Positions 38,131-47,287 are shown, numbered from the stretch's first letter. The stretch is DNA of 64,000 nt from Gordonia hirsuta DSM 44140 = NBRC 16056 (GCF_000333015.1 NZ_BANT01000022.1:62001-126000); one strand, 5' to 3'. Numbers and translations: made by a program. Notes: generated from the letters alone by a model not told the origin.

Positions 38131-39567
38131 TCAGGTCAGCTGGATCATCCGCGGCAGTGAATCGTCCTCGGCCAGGTCGATCACTTCGTCGAAGCCTTCG
38201 ATCAGGCACTCGGCGAACAGCTCCGGATGCGTGACGGCGGCGGCGTCGAAGTTCACGCCCAGACAGGCCACCGAGTTGTGGGTGATCATCGTGGCCATGA
38301 TCGCGCAACCCGGCAGCGGTCCGAAGGGGAACATCCGCTCCACCTTGGCTCCGGCCACGTAGGTCTCCCAGGGGATCCCCGGCACATTGGAGGCCTGCAG
38401 ATCGTTCATCGCCGTAGCCCCACTGAACTGCGCGAGCACCTGCCCGGGCAGCCAGGCCAGCACCGGGCCTGCGGTGTTGAACACGTCGACGGCCGGTTCG
38501 GCGCGCGCAGCCCGGACCTGTTCCCGGATGGTGAGCACCCGCTCGAAGGGGTCGTCGATACCGATCGGACCGGCCAGCCGGCCCACCGCGATCCGGTTGC
38601 CGCTGGCGCGGTCGTCATCGCTGCGCACCGAGATCGGGATCGCGACCGGAATCGCCTCGACCATCACATCCAAACGCTGGTGGTAGCGCCGCAGGCCACC
38701 GATCAAGCCGCCCAGATACACGTCGTTGATCGATGCGCGGGTGGCGGTGGCGGCCGCCTTGAGCGATTCGAAGGGCACCTCGAAGGCGGCGAAGCGCCAG
38801 GACACACTGCGACCGGCCAGCAGCGGCGACCCCGGCGGGCTGATCAGGCCGGCCACGCGCGGGACGGAACGGCCGTAACGCAGGACCTTGGCCAGTGCCT
38901 TCTTCGGTGAGGTCAGGGCCAGCGCACCGTCGAGGGCCATCCCGGCCAGAGCCGGCACTCGGCGCACCTCCTCACCGAGCTGGCGTCTGAGCACGTCCAG
39001 GGAACTGGGCTCGATCGCTTCCGGGACGGGCGGCTGCGGTTTGCCCGGGATGGGATCGCGGCTGGTCGAATGCAGCTGGGCCAGCCCGATGATCGCCCCG
39101 AGCCCGTCGGTCAGGGCGTGGTGCGCCTTGACGAAATAGGCCGCCTTGCCGTCCGGCAGCCCCTCGATCAGGTAGCCCTCCCAGGGCGGGCGCGCCGGAT
39201 CCAGCGGGGTCATCGCCAACTGTTCGCAGGTCCGCAGCAACTCGGTGAACGAGTTGTCGCCGCCGAGCCGGATCCGTCGCAGGTGATAGTGCAGGTCGAA
39301 GTCGGGGTCCACCGCCCACGACGGGGTCCCGGTCTGCAGCGGTGATTCGATCACCCGCTGCCGGAAACGGGGCGCCATCCGGGTTCCCCAGTCGTGGGCG
39401 GCCACCAGCCGATCCCAGTCCGGGGGACAGTCATAGAGTTCGAGCATCCCGATGGTCGAACGCAGGCGACGGTCGGCGTCGCCGCGCCACATCACCGCAT
39501 CGACCGGACTCATGTACGGATCGGCGGCCCAGTCCAGCGGTTTATCCTCGCGGCGCTCACTGGTCAT
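38131..39567 (-). CDS. Wax ester synthase/diacylglycerol acyltransferase (WS/DGAT)
   Basis: 478 residues. The catalytic HHxxxDG motif reads HHALTDG in VKAHHALTDGLGAIIGLA. The protein transfers acyl-CoA chains to diacylglycerol (or fatty alcohol), giving triacylglycerol storage bodies at the membrane. C-terminal DLQASNVPGIPWETYVAGAKV is the second conserved block (NDxxxxNVPG-like) of the family. ATG 39567 has AGGAG 7 nt upstream and is preferred to GTG 39573. Its start overlaps the end of the HAD-PlsC gene by 11 nt: last gene of the plsB-plsC-WS/DGAT operon. M. tuberculosis has the same order (Rv2482c-Rv2484c). Confidence 0.9.
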   Translation of the reverse strand: MTSERREDKPLDWAADPYMSPVDAVMWRGDADRRLRSTIGMLELYDCPPDWDRLVAAHDWGTRMAPRFRQRVIESPLQTGTPSWAVDPDFDLHYHLRRIRLGGDNSFTELLRTCEQLAMTPLDPARPPWEGYLIEGLPDGKAAYFVKAHHALTDGLGAIIGLAQLHSTSRDPIPGKPQPPVPEAIEPSSLDVLRRQLGEEVRRVPALAGMALDGALALTSPKKALAKVLRYGRSVPRVAGLISPPGSPLLAGRSVSWRFAAFEVPFESLKAAATATRASINDVYLGGLIGGLRRYHQRLDVMVEAIPVAIPISVRSDDDRASGNRIAVGRLAGPIGIDDPFERVLTIREQVRAARAEPAVDVFNTAGPVLAWLPGQVLAQFSGATAMNDLQASNVPGIPWETYVAGAKVERMFPFGPLPGCAIMATMITHNSVACLGVNFDAAAVTHPELFAECLIEGFDEVIDLAEDDSLPRMIQLT

Positions 39568-41065
39568 CGGCACTCTCCTGCCACTCGAAAACGGTCCGGG
39601 TTCTGGTCATCCGACCGTCGTCGAACGCCGTCACCGGCCAGTCGGTGAGCGCGGTCAGAAACATCTGCCGCACCTCTTCAGCGTGGTCGGCGACGGTCTC
39701 CGGTGTCCACGACGAGGTGTCCACCGGCGGCAGCACGCGCACCTCCACGGTCCCCGGTTTGATCAACTGCGCACCCCGCCACATCACCTCGCCGGCGTTG
39801 CGCAGCACCACCGGGACCACCGGCACGCCGGCCTGCATGGCGATGTGGAACGGCCCCTTCTTGAACGGCCCGATCCGCGGCGTCGCCGAACGCGTCCCCT
39901 CGGGGGACACCACCAGCGAAACCCTGTCGTCACGGATCCTCTCGATCACCGGAGCCAGCTGCTCGATGGCCTTGCCCGAGTTGGCGCGATCGATGAAGAC
40001 CACTCCCCCCGCGTCGAGGATCTGGCCGAAGACCGGCAGATTCTGGACCTCCTTCTTCACCACCCCGGTCGCGTCTGTTCGCACCAGGTGGATCATTACC
40101 GGCAGATCCAGCTTCGATTGGTGGTTGAAGACGAAAACGCACGGGCGCGCCGAGGTCAGATACTCCTGCCCCGACAGCACGTCCACATCGACCCCGGCCA
40201 GCGCGAAACCCAGATCCAGGCCACCGCTGACCGACTCCTGCATCGCCTCCACCCGGTCTCCGCCGAGCAGTCCGCGCGCGACTCCCACGGCGGCCCCGCC
40301 CAGAAAACTGCCGTAGAAGGCGCTGGTTCGCAGCAGCATGCCCACCTTGTTGTAGTGCGGGTTGCGCAGGTCCAGGATCGGCCAGCCGCGCTGCTCGGCG
40401 ACCCCGCGCAGTCCGCGCTGCGGCGACACCGCCGCCGGGTGCCCGACCGCCTCAAGGAACGGAACGTCCTCGTTGCCGTCGCAGTAGGCGAACGATTCGG
40501 CCAGGTCCAGATCCCATTCACGGGCCAGTCGACGCACCGCGGCGGCCTTGCCCGGCCCCCACAGCGGTCTGCCCAGGATGTTGCCGGTGACGATGCCGTC
40601 GACCACCTCCACATCGGTGGCCAGCGCGCGGTCGGCACCGATCTCCCGGGCGATCGGCTCGATCTGGAAGCGGGTCGCCGACGAGGCGATGACGATGCGG
40701 TGACCGCGCTCGCGATGAGCCCGGATGACCTGCCACATCTGCGGCCGCAGTTTGGCGGCGGTCTCGTTCTTGAACAGTTCGCTGCCCATCTGCAGCAACT
40801 CGTCGTAGGTCTTCCCGGCGAAAGCCGGTTTCGTCGCCTCCAAGACCTCCGCGTAATCCTGTTCGGAGGTACAGCCGCGCAATCCGATCAGCAGCGCATC
40901 GCGGACCTCCGCGGCGGTGAAATCCAGGCTGCGGACCCGGGCCTTGAGGATGTCGACGGCCGAGAAGCCTTCGATCAAGGTCCCGTCGTAGTCGAAGAAG
41001 GCGCAGATCCGGTCCCCCGTCGGCGCCGAACGGATCTGTTTGAGACGGTTCGCCAGAGCGCTCAC
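39557..41065 (-). CDS. plsC: HAD-IB phosphatase fused to 1-acylglycerol-3-phosphate acyltransferase
   Basis: 502 residues in two domains. Residues 1 to about 225 are a HAD-IB phosphatase (DYDGTLIEG nucleophile loop; VIASSAT; CDGNEDVPFLEAV). Residues about 260-502 are a PlsC acyltransferase with FNHQSKLDLP (HX4D) and VVSPEGTRS. PlsC acylates lysophosphatidate to phosphatidate; the phosphatase domain might act on phosphatidate or lysophosphatidate, giving diacylglycerol for the WS/DGAT gene next to it (inference). The fusion is normal in this lineage (Rv2483c-like). GTG start overlaps the plsB stop by 4 nt. Confidence 0.88.
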   Translation of the reverse strand: MSALANRLKQIRSAPTGDRICAFFDYDGTLIEGFSAVDILKARVRSLDFTAAEVRDALLIGLRGCTSEQDYAEVLEATKPAFAGKTYDELLQMGSELFKNETAAKLRPQMWQVIRAHRERGHRIVIASSATRFQIEPIAREIGADRALATDVEVVDGIVTGNILGRPLWGPGKAAAVRRLAREWDLDLAESFAYCDGNEDVPFLEAVGHPAAVSPQRGLRGVAEQRGWPILDLRNPHYNKVGMLLRTSAFYGSFLGGAAVGVARGLLGGDRVEAMQESVSGGLDLGFALAGVDVDVLSGQEYLTSARPCVFVFNHQSKLDLPVMIHLVRTDATGVVKKEVQNLPVFGQILDAGGVVFIDRANSGKAIEQLAPVIERIRDDRVSLVVSPEGTRSATPRIGPFKKGPFHIAMQAGVPVVPVVLRNAGEVMWRGAQLIKPGTVEVRVLPPVDTSSWTPETVADHAEEVRQMFLTALTDWPVTAFDDGRMTRTRTVFEWQESADDQ

Positions 41066-43341
41066 CGGACCTCCTGCTTCTCGTCGTGGCTGGCCTGTTC
41101 GGCTTCGATATCGGCGATGCGGGCCAGGCGCTCGCGGATCTCCTCGACCTCGGCGAGCCACCCGGCGCGGGCCTGCTGCTGTTCCGGAGCCTCGTCGTCA
41201 CCGACCGCCCCGCGGTTCTCCGCGAGACGATAGGCGGCGTCGTACAGGTCTTTGGACACCGAGTCCTTACTGGTGATCATCCCCTGCAGGGCCAACTGCC
41301 GGCCCAGCCCCAGGCAGTCGGTGAGCACGGTCTGCTTCTCCATCCGCTCCCCACGCAGCGACACCAGATAGGTGGCGACCACCAATTGGGCATCGAAGAA
41401 GGTCTGCAGGGTGCGCCGGGCGAAGAGTTTGCCGGCATTGGCGAACAGTGCCTCGTACACCCAGTCCTGCGTCGGATTGACCGTGCGCCAGGCCGGGGCG
41501 AGCAGATCCAGTTCCGCGCCCAGCCGGTGTAGATACTCGTCCTTCGGCGGGAAGAAGAACTCGAACTTGAGCAGATCGCGGATCCGCATCGCCTCGGCCT
41601 GGGCCGCCGCCAGCATCGCATCGGGGTCGACCGCGGCTCCGGGGACATACGGCCCTTCCGGACCGACCGTACCGTCGGCCACCGCAAGCATCGCCAACTC
41701 GACGATCGCCCGATCCACGAAGTGGTGCAGAGCCCCGTTTCGGTAGTAGGCGGCGACCGGATGGTTGTCCGGTGCGATGGACCAGACCTGCTCGGGCCCC
41801 CCGTCAAAGGTGGTCAGCACGCCGGCTTCGGTCAGCTCACCCAGCGTCGTCAGCAGACCCAGTCCGCGGCACAGCGCCGGGTCCGGACCGGGCAGGCCAC
41901 GGTCGTCGATGTAGATCAGCAGCGGAGCCAGGATCGCCTCCACCTCGGCAGCGGTGTAGGCCCGATCGGCGGCGCCCAGCAGAGCGAAGCCGGCCAGGGA
42001 GGTCGCCGAGATCGGGGTCGCCGCGTTGATCTCGTCCATCACCCGGAACGAGACCTTCTCCAGCCGGGCCCGGCCCTCACCGGCCTCGGCCAGCGCCTGA
42101 CGCAGCGAGAACGGCTCACCGAACCGGACCCGCGCCTCCCCGCGATGTACGCGCTGGCCGCGGGCGTACTTGAGCAGCCATTTGAGATCTTCGGGCCGCT
42201 TGGCGCCGCCGGCCGACTCCTGGGCCATCGCGGCGATCTCCGGCAGCTGGTCGTAGACGATCGACGTCGGGACGATGGTGGCGTCGGCGCCGTCGAGCGA
42301 CTCCACTGCTTCGGCGACATAGGCCAGCAGACCCAGCATGGGTGGGCGCAGCTTGCCGGTACGACTGCGGCCGCCTTCGATGTACCACTCCAGGTTGAAC
42401 CTTTTGGCCACGATGAACGCCAGATACGAGCGCATCGCCAGCTTGTAGACCGGATCGGAGCCGAACTGCCGCCGGATGAAGATGGTGCCGGCACGCTGCG
42501 CGATCGGACCCATCGGCCAGAACGCCAGGTTGTTGCCGCCCAGCACCAGATTGGGCGGGAAGTCGTGCTGATGCAGCACCCCCGACAGCACCAGTGAATC
42601 CACATAGGAGCGATGCGAGGGTAGGAAGACCAGCGAGGTCTTCTCATTCTGGGCCCGCAGCCGGCCCAGGGTGTCCAGATCGACCGACACGGTCCAGGCA
42701 CGCTCGTACAGGCGGCTGAACGTCGAATCGAAGACATCGCGCACCAGCCGGCTCTGGGTGGCCACGAAGCTGCTCATCTTGTCGGTCGCCTCCCGGGCCA
42801 CCGCGGCGGTCGGCCTGCCCAGTTCGGCGGCGAGTTCGGCGCAGGCCTGCTGGAAGCGCGCCGACGAACTGATCTGCTCGGCGACCAGGCGTGGCACCTT
42901 GTAGCGGTCCCCCACCAGTTCCAGTTCGGCGCGCTCGGCGGAGAGTTCGGCGCGCATCCCCACGAAGGCGGCGAACGATTCACCCTCGGCCTGCTGCTGC
43001 TCGTACGGTCCACGCAGCTCGCCGATCGTGGCCGGAGCGCCCTCGACCACGTGTACCCGGTCGGGATGGCGCTTACGGATCGACGCCTGCCGGAACGCCG
43101 GCGGCTTCCGTGGATTGGACAGCAGGACCGCATCGACCAACGCCGAACGTCGTCGGCCATCACGCACCGGAGGCAGCCACACAACCCTGGCCGGCACCAG
43201 CACCGTGTCCTCCGGCAGACGCTCGACGTCGACCTCCGCCAGCGGCTCCACGGTCGCACCGGGATGATGCGTGGCCGCCCACGAGTCGATCGCCTGCCGT
43301 TCGGTGTCGGTCCGCACATCCGCCAGAACGATCGTGCTCAC
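41062..43341 (-). CDS. plsB: Glycerol-3-phosphate 1-O-acyltransferase
   Basis: 759 residues, first step of glycerolipid synthesis at the membrane. The HX4D motif is HRSYVDSLVL; further blocks LGGNNLAFWPMGPIAQRAGTIFIRR and YIEGGRSRTGKLRPP are typical of PlsB. GTG 43341 is chosen because GGAGG lies 8 nt upstream; ATGs 27 and 57 nt further up lack such a site and would add a tail before the conserved start. First gene of the plsB-plsC-WS/DGAT operon. Confidence 0.9.
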   Translation of the reverse strand: MSTIVLADVRTDTERQAIDSWAATHHPGATVEPLAEVDVERLPEDTVLVPARVVWLPPVRDGRRRSALVDAVLLSNPRKPPAFRQASIRKRHPDRVHVVEGAPATIGELRGPYEQQQAEGESFAAFVGMRAELSAERAELELVGDRYKVPRLVAEQISSSARFQQACAELAAELGRPTAAVAREATDKMSSFVATQSRLVRDVFDSTFSRLYERAWTVSVDLDTLGRLRAQNEKTSLVFLPSHRSYVDSLVLSGVLHQHDFPPNLVLGGNNLAFWPMGPIAQRAGTIFIRRQFGSDPVYKLAMRSYLAFIVAKRFNLEWYIEGGRSRTGKLRPPMLGLLAYVAEAVESLDGADATIVPTSIVYDQLPEIAAMAQESAGGAKRPEDLKWLLKYARGQRVHRGEARVRFGEPFSLRQALAEAGEGRARLEKVSFRVMDEINAATPISATSLAGFALLGAADRAYTAAEVEAILAPLLIYIDDRGLPGPDPALCRGLGLLTTLGELTEAGVLTTFDGGPEQVWSIAPDNHPVAAYYRNGALHHFVDRAIVELAMLAVADGTVGPEGPYVPGAAVDPDAMLAAAQAEAMRIRDLLKFEFFFPPKDEYLHRLGAELDLLAPAWRTVNPTQDWVYEALFANAGKLFARRTLQTFFDAQLVVATYLVSLRGERMEKQTVLTDCLGLGRQLALQGMITSKDSVSKDLYDAAYRLAENRGAVGDDEAPEQQQARAGWLAEVEEIRERLARIADIEAEQASHDEKQEVR

Positions 43342-43481
43342 AGTGCAGCCTCCGATTCCTTGGTCCATGTCTCCCCCGACGGCTCCATTGTGACTCACAA
43401 CATGACAGCGCGTGGCCGGTGGGATCGATCATGCCGCAACCGGCCCCACGGTGCGGCACAGATCGACCGCCGGGATGCACA

Positions 43482-43513
43482 ACGGGCCGGTCCCCTTTCG
43501 AGGGTCGGCCCGT
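43482..43513 (-). terminator. Hairpin downstream of the acyl-CoA dehydrogenase gene
   Basis: The 246-nt stretch 43342-43587 separates plsB from the acyl-CoA dehydrogenase and holds no convincing gene. In it ACGGGCCG (43482-43489) pairs with CGGCCCGT (43506-43513), with an inner CCC/GGG pair. It lies 74 nt after the dehydrogenase stop; no T-run follows. Confidence 0.4.
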
Positions 43514-43587
43514 CGTCGGACCGCAATCGGCTTGCGCCCCAACCGCTCCGGCGTCTACGCACCAGTGCGGTCACTGCGCACGACAGA

Positions 43588-44727
43588 TCACAGCGAGCGG
43601 CTGATGATCTCCTTCATGATCTCGTTGGTACCGCCGTAGATGCGCTGGACCCGGCTGTCGGCCCACATGCGTGCGATCGGGTACTCGTTCATGTATCCGT
43701 AACCGCCGAACAGCTGCAGGCACTCGTCGGCCACCTTCTGCGCGGTGTCGGTGGTCCAGGCCTTCGCCATCGCCACGGTCGGGATGTCCAGCTCGCCGCG
43801 CAGGTGCTTGTCGATGCAGTCGTCCAGGAAGACCCGGCCGATGTGCGCATCGGTGGCCACCTCGGCCAGCTTGAACTTGGTGTTCTGGAAGCCGAAGATC
43901 GGCCGGCCGAAGGCGGTGCGATCCTTGGTGTACTCCAGCGTCTTCTCCAGGGCGACCTCCATACCAGCCACCGCGCCGACGGCGATGATCAGGCGCTCCT
44001 GCGGCAGCTGCTGCATCAGCTGCACAAAGCCCAGGCCCTCGGAGTCGCCGAGCAGGTTCGACTGCGGGACCCGCACACCGCTGAAGTTCAGTTCTGCGGT
44101 GTCCTGGCCCTTCATGCCGACCTTGTCCAGGATCCGGCCGCGGGAGAAGCCCTCGCGATCGGTCTCCACCAGGATCAGCGAGATGCCCTTGGCACCCTCA
44201 CCGGTGTCGGTTTTGGCGACCACGATCACCAGGTCTGCCTGGCCACCGTTGGTGATGAAGGTCTTGTTGCCGTCGATCACGTAGTCGTCGCCGTCCTTGA
44301 CGGCTTTGGTCTTGACGTTCTGCAGGTCACTGCCGGTGCCCGGTTCGGTCATCGCGATGGCGCCGACCACCTCGCCGGTCGCCATCTTCGGCAGCCAGTG
44401 CTTCTTCTGCTCCTCCGAGCCGTAGGCCAGGAGGTAGTGGGCGACGATGCCGTTGTGCAGGCTCACACCCCACGAGGCGTCGGCCAGCCGGGCCTGCTCT
44501 TCGATCAGCACGGCCTCGTGCGCGAACGTCCCGCCGCCGCCGCCGTACTCCTCCGGGATCGACATGCAGAGCAGACCGACTTCGCCGGCCTTGTTCCACA
44601 GGTCTCGATCGACGTGGTGCTGCTCGGCGAAGCGCTCGATGTTCGGCTCGATCTCCTTCTCACAGAAAGCCCGCGTCATATCGCGCAGGGCAGTCAGTTC
44701 TTCGGTCTCCCACGAGGGCTTGGCCAT
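43588..44727 (-). CDS. Acyl-CoA dehydrogenase
   Basis: 379 residues, FAD-dependent oxidation of acyl-CoA to 2-enoyl-CoA. Domains: N-terminal helical part, AMTEPGTGSDLQNVKT middle beta domain, C-terminal helices ending RVQRIYGGTNEIMKE. The MCAD-type Glu is replaced by Gly in YGGTNEI; instead QERLIIAVGAVAGME (Glu near 243) supplies the base, as in isovaleryl-CoA dehydrogenase. Branched or long acyl-CoAs are therefore likely substrates. Single gene; TAGGAT upstream on the minus strand may be its -10 box. Confidence 0.88.
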   Translation of the reverse strand: MAKPSWETEELTALRDMTRAFCEKEIEPNIERFAEQHHVDRDLWNKAGEVGLLCMSIPEEYGGGGGTFAHEAVLIEEQARLADASWGVSLHNGIVAHYLLAYGSEEQKKHWLPKMATGEVVGAIAMTEPGTGSDLQNVKTKAVKDGDDYVIDGNKTFITNGGQADLVIVVAKTDTGEGAKGISLILVETDREGFSRGRILDKVGMKGQDTAELNFSGVRVPQSNLLGDSEGLGFVQLMQQLPQERLIIAVGAVAGMEVALEKTLEYTKDRTAFGRPIFGFQNTKFKLAEVATDAHIGRVFLDDCIDKHLRGELDIPTVAMAKAWTTDTAQKVADECLQLFGGYGYMNEYPIARMWADSRVQRIYGGTNEIMKEIISRSL

Positions 44728-44825
44728 GGATCGTTCACCTTATTTCGGATGGATGTGGTTCGGTCCGCACGATCCTAACCATTGACCGTTGGCAACGTTC
44801 GACCACCCCGGGGGTGTGTGGACGC

Positions 44826-46049
44826 TCAGCCCTGGGTGCCGGCGTTGCCCTTCGACCAGACCGACCACGGGATGTTCCAGTCACCGAGTCCATCGGTGCC
44901 CGACAGGGTCTCCCCGCCGGTGTTCTTGACGCTGACCGGGTCCCCGCGCAGGGTGTTGCGCACCAGCCACTGCGCGTCCTCGGGACTCAGGTTCAGGCAG
45001 CCGTGGCTGGTGTTGCTGTTGCCCTGCGCCCACATCGACCAGGGTGCCCCGTGCAGGTAGATACCGCTGTAGGACATCTGCACCGCCCAGTCGACCGGTG
45101 TGCGGTATCCCTCGGCCGAGCCGACCGCCACACCGTAGGTCGACGAATCCATGATGATGTGGTCGACGCGGTCGCCGATCATGTAGATGCCGTTGGGCGT
45201 GGTGTGCCCCGGCTTGCCCATGGATGTCGGCATGGTCCGGATCACCTGACCGTCCCGCTTGATCACGACGGTCTTGGTGTTGTCGTCGACGGACAGTTCC
45301 ATCGCTCGGCCCACGGTGAAGTTCGAGGACACGTTCTTCTCACCGAACAGGCCGTTGCCCAGGTCGATGCCGTAGGTGTTCACCTGGATGTCGACCTTGG
45401 TGCCGGGCTTCCAGTAGTGCTCCGGACGCCACCGGACCTCGGAGTTGCTGATCCAGTAGAACTTGCCCTGCACCGCCGGGGTGCTGGTGATCTTGATCGC
45501 ATCCTGGGCGGCCTGGCGATCGGGGATGGCCTCGTCGAACCGCACACCCACCGTCTGCGCGATGCCGACCGTCTCGCCCTTGCCCGGGATGATGTAGGCA
45601 CTGGTGAGGTTGTCCGGCGCCTGGGTGGTGAACGACTGCGTCGCCGCCGTCTGTCCGCCGACGCCGATCGCCTCGGCCTGTACCGTGTACCGGCGGTTGT
45701 AGCCGAACGGCTCGGAGCTGGTCCACGTGCCACCGTCGGCGCTGAACCGGCCCTTGACCGGGGTTCCGTCGATCTTGTCGATCCGCACACCGGTCAGGGC
45801 GCCTTCGGTGGCGTTGACCACGATCGGCAGACCCGGCTGCACGCCGACCGCGTCCTTGGTCAGCGCTTTTCCGTTGTTATCGGTGATGGTGATCGCCGGC
45901 TTGATCATGTCGGCGAACTCGCCCGAGGCGTGCACCTGATCGCTGTACCCACCGCTGCAGGCGGTGAGAGTGACGGCCGCGACGGCCAGGACACCGGCCG
46001 CCGTCGACTTGCTGATCGTGCGACGGCCGCGCAGACGTGGGAAACCCAT
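44826..46049 (-). CDS. L,D-transpeptidase lipoprotein (LdtMt2-like)
   Basis: 407 residues. Signal peptide with lipobox LTAC at Cys31; two immunoglobulin-like domains (about 45-145 and 150-260); YkuD catalytic domain with motif SNTSHGCLNLS, His349 and Cys351; and a C-terminal subdomain after it (WSVWSKGN). It forms 3-3 crosslinks in peptidoglycan outside the membrane, as does M. tuberculosis LdtMt2 (Rv2518c), which has the same domains and the same downstream neighbour order. ATG 46049 has TTTGGAGC upstream. A palindrome 144-163 nt upstream may regulate it. Confidence 0.9.
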   Translation of the reverse strand: MGFPRLRGRRTISKSTAAGVLAVAAVTLTACSGGYSDQVHASGEFADMIKPAITITDNNGKALTKDAVGVQPGLPIVVNATEGALTGVRIDKIDGTPVKGRFSADGGTWTSSEPFGYNRRYTVQAEAIGVGGQTAATQSFTTQAPDNLTSAYIIPGKGETVGIAQTVGVRFDEAIPDRQAAQDAIKITSTPAVQGKFYWISNSEVRWRPEHYWKPGTKVDIQVNTYGIDLGNGLFGEKNVSSNFTVGRAMELSVDDNTKTVVIKRDGQVIRTMPTSMGKPGHTTPNGIYMIGDRVDHIIMDSSTYGVAVGSAEGYRTPVDWAVQMSYSGIYLHGAPWSMWAQGNSNTSHGCLNLSPEDAQWLVRNTLRGDPVSVKNTGGETLSGTDGLGDWNIPWSVWSKGNAGTQG

Positions 46050-46192
46050 GATGCTCCAAACTGAATCAAACGCCGGCCGTAACACCCCGCGTGCTCACCT
46101 GGCCGGCACTCTTGCCGAACCCGAGCTCAACGACCAATCTGGCGTCAAGAATACCAAGCGGACCACGGTTCCGCCAGATACGAGACTGTGGT

Positions 46193-46212
46193 GAATGACA
46201 TCTCTGTCATTC
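46193..46212. promoter_or_regulatory. Perfect palindrome upstream of the L,D-transpeptidase gene
   Basis: GAATGACA (46193-46200), TCTC, TGTCATTC (46205-46212). The 8-bp arms are perfect and the 20-mer is AT-rich for this region. It lies between the transpeptidase start and the tRNA-Lys terminator, so a dimeric regulator of the transpeptidase is the simplest reading. Confidence 0.5.
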
Positions 46213-46250
46213 GCATATCCGCAGGTCAACGCGGAATGCCAGAGACGCGA

Positions 46251-46283
46251 ATCGCCCTCCACTGTGGTGCGGTGAAGGGCGAT
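46251..46283 (-). terminator. Hairpin after tRNA-Lys
   Basis: ATCGCCCT (46251-46258) pairs with AGGGCGAT (46276-46283), 8 nt past the 3' end of tRNA-Lys in the direction of transcription. Likely its terminator; no T-run. Confidence 0.5.
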
Positions 46284-46290
46284 CATCCGG

Positions 46291-46363
<73 letters not shown>

Positions 46364-46381
46364 TTGGCCTTGCGAGAACAA

Positions 46382-46411
46382 ACATTAACAGGCGACTGTG
46401 CCGGTTGCGAA
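46382..46411 (-). promoter_or_regulatory. Promoter of tRNA-Lys
   Basis: On the minus strand TTCGCA (plus 46406-46411) and TAATGT (plus 46382-46387) are 18 nt apart, and the -10 box lies 18 nt before the tRNA. It is enclosed by a 10-bp inverted repeat (46368-46377 and 46439-46448). Confidence 0.5.
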
Positions 46412-46455
46412 ATCGGCTGGTCAGCACCGACTTTCGGGTCTCGCAAGGGGTCGTG

Positions 46456-46680
46456 TCAGCGCTTGACGACGGCGCGGACCACCAGGACCACCGTCAGTCC
46501 GGCGACACCGATGAGCGTGTACTTGACCTGCGGCTTCTGCACGAAGGCGATCGCCTTGCCTTTCGCATCCTCGGCGATGCGCTGCGGGTTCGCCCGCTCG
46601 GCGAGCTGATCCAGGGTGGTCGCGAGTTCCTCGCGCGCCTGGGCGATCTCCTGCTCGATCCGTTGGGTATCGTCTGCCAC
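46456..46680 (-). CDS. DUF3618 small membrane protein
   Basis: 74 residues. N-terminal amphipathic helix (TQRIEQEIAQAREELATTLDQLAERA, spaced like DUF3618) and one C-terminal membrane helix (YTLIGVAGLTVVLVVRAVVKR). Function unknown. GTG 46680 has GGAGG a few nt upstream; an in-frame longer start overlaps the bcp promoter and is less likely. Position between tRNA-Lys and bcp matches Rv2520c. Confidence 0.8.
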   Translation of the reverse strand: MADDTQRIEQEIAQAREELATTLDQLAERANPQRIAEDAKGKAIAFVQKPQVKYTLIGVAGLTVVLVVRAVVKR

Positions 46681-46780
46681 GCGGTCCTCCGTCGTCTGTG
46701 GTTCGGGCGATTGTGCGCACGGCGGCGCACCTGCTCTAGGAGCGTACCGAGTCACCGGCCCGGCCGACAGCCCGCCCGGC

Positions 46781-46786
46781 TAGGGT
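46781..46786 (+). promoter_or_regulatory. -10 box, leaderless, of bcp
   Basis: TAGGGT ends 7 nt before the ATG at 46794. No ribosome binding site is visible, which fits a leaderless mRNA. Confidence 0.4.
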
Positions 46787-46793
46787 TGAGCCC

Positions 46794-47267
46794 ATGACTG
46801 CGCCAGTGCGACTCGAAGTCGGCGACATCGCTCCCCTGTTCACACTGCCCGATTCCACGGGCAAACCCGTCGCGCTGAGCGAGTACGCCGGACAGCGCGT
46901 CCTGGTCTACTTCTATCCGGCGGCGATGACCCCGGGATGCACCAAGGAAGCCTGTGACTTCCGGGACAATCTGGCGGAGCTGAACGAGGCCGGCGTCGCG
47001 GTGATCGGGATCTCCCCGGACAAGCCGGAGAAGCTGGCCAAGTTCGTCGAACGCGATCAGCTCAACTTCCCGCTCCTGTCGGATCCGGAGAAGAAGGTCC
47101 TGACCGCCTACGGCGCCTACGGCGAGAAGAAGCTGTACGGCAAGGTGGTCACCGGGGTGATCCGATCGACCTTCCTGATCGACGCGGACGGCCGCATCGC
47201 GGCGGCCATGTACAACGTGCGGGCCACCGGACACGTGGCCAAGATCCGGCGCGACCTGTCTCTCTGA
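46794..47267 (+). CDS. bcp: Thiol peroxidase Bcp (peroxiredoxin)
   Basis: 157 residues, AhpC/TSA thioredoxin fold. MTPGCTKEACDFRDN holds the peroxidatic Cys (TPGCT) and a second Cys five residues on, the atypical 2-Cys layout of Bcp/PrxQ. It reduces peroxides and lipid hydroperoxides with thioredoxin in the cytoplasm. TAGGGT upstream gives it its own promoter. Corresponds to Rv2521 in place and sequence type. Confidence 0.93.
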   Translation: MTAPVRLEVGDIAPLFTLPDSTGKPVALSEYAGQRVLVYFYPAAMTPGCTKEACDFRDNLAELNEAGVAVIGISPDKPEKLAKFVERDQLNFPLLSDPEKKVLTAYGAYGEKKLYGKVVTGVIRSTFLIDADGRIAAAMYNVRATGHVAKIRRDLSL

Positions 47268-47287
47268 CCGCCCCGCCCCGCTCCCCC

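Noticed and set aside
43342-43587. Small genes in the 246-nt gap before plsB
   Set aside because: Frames there are short, lack ribosome sites and are Arg/Pro-rich shadows.
44787-44797. CGTTG-G-CAACG palindrome before the acyl-CoA dehydrogenase
   Set aside because: Only 5-bp arms and no clear tie to the -10 box; likely chance.
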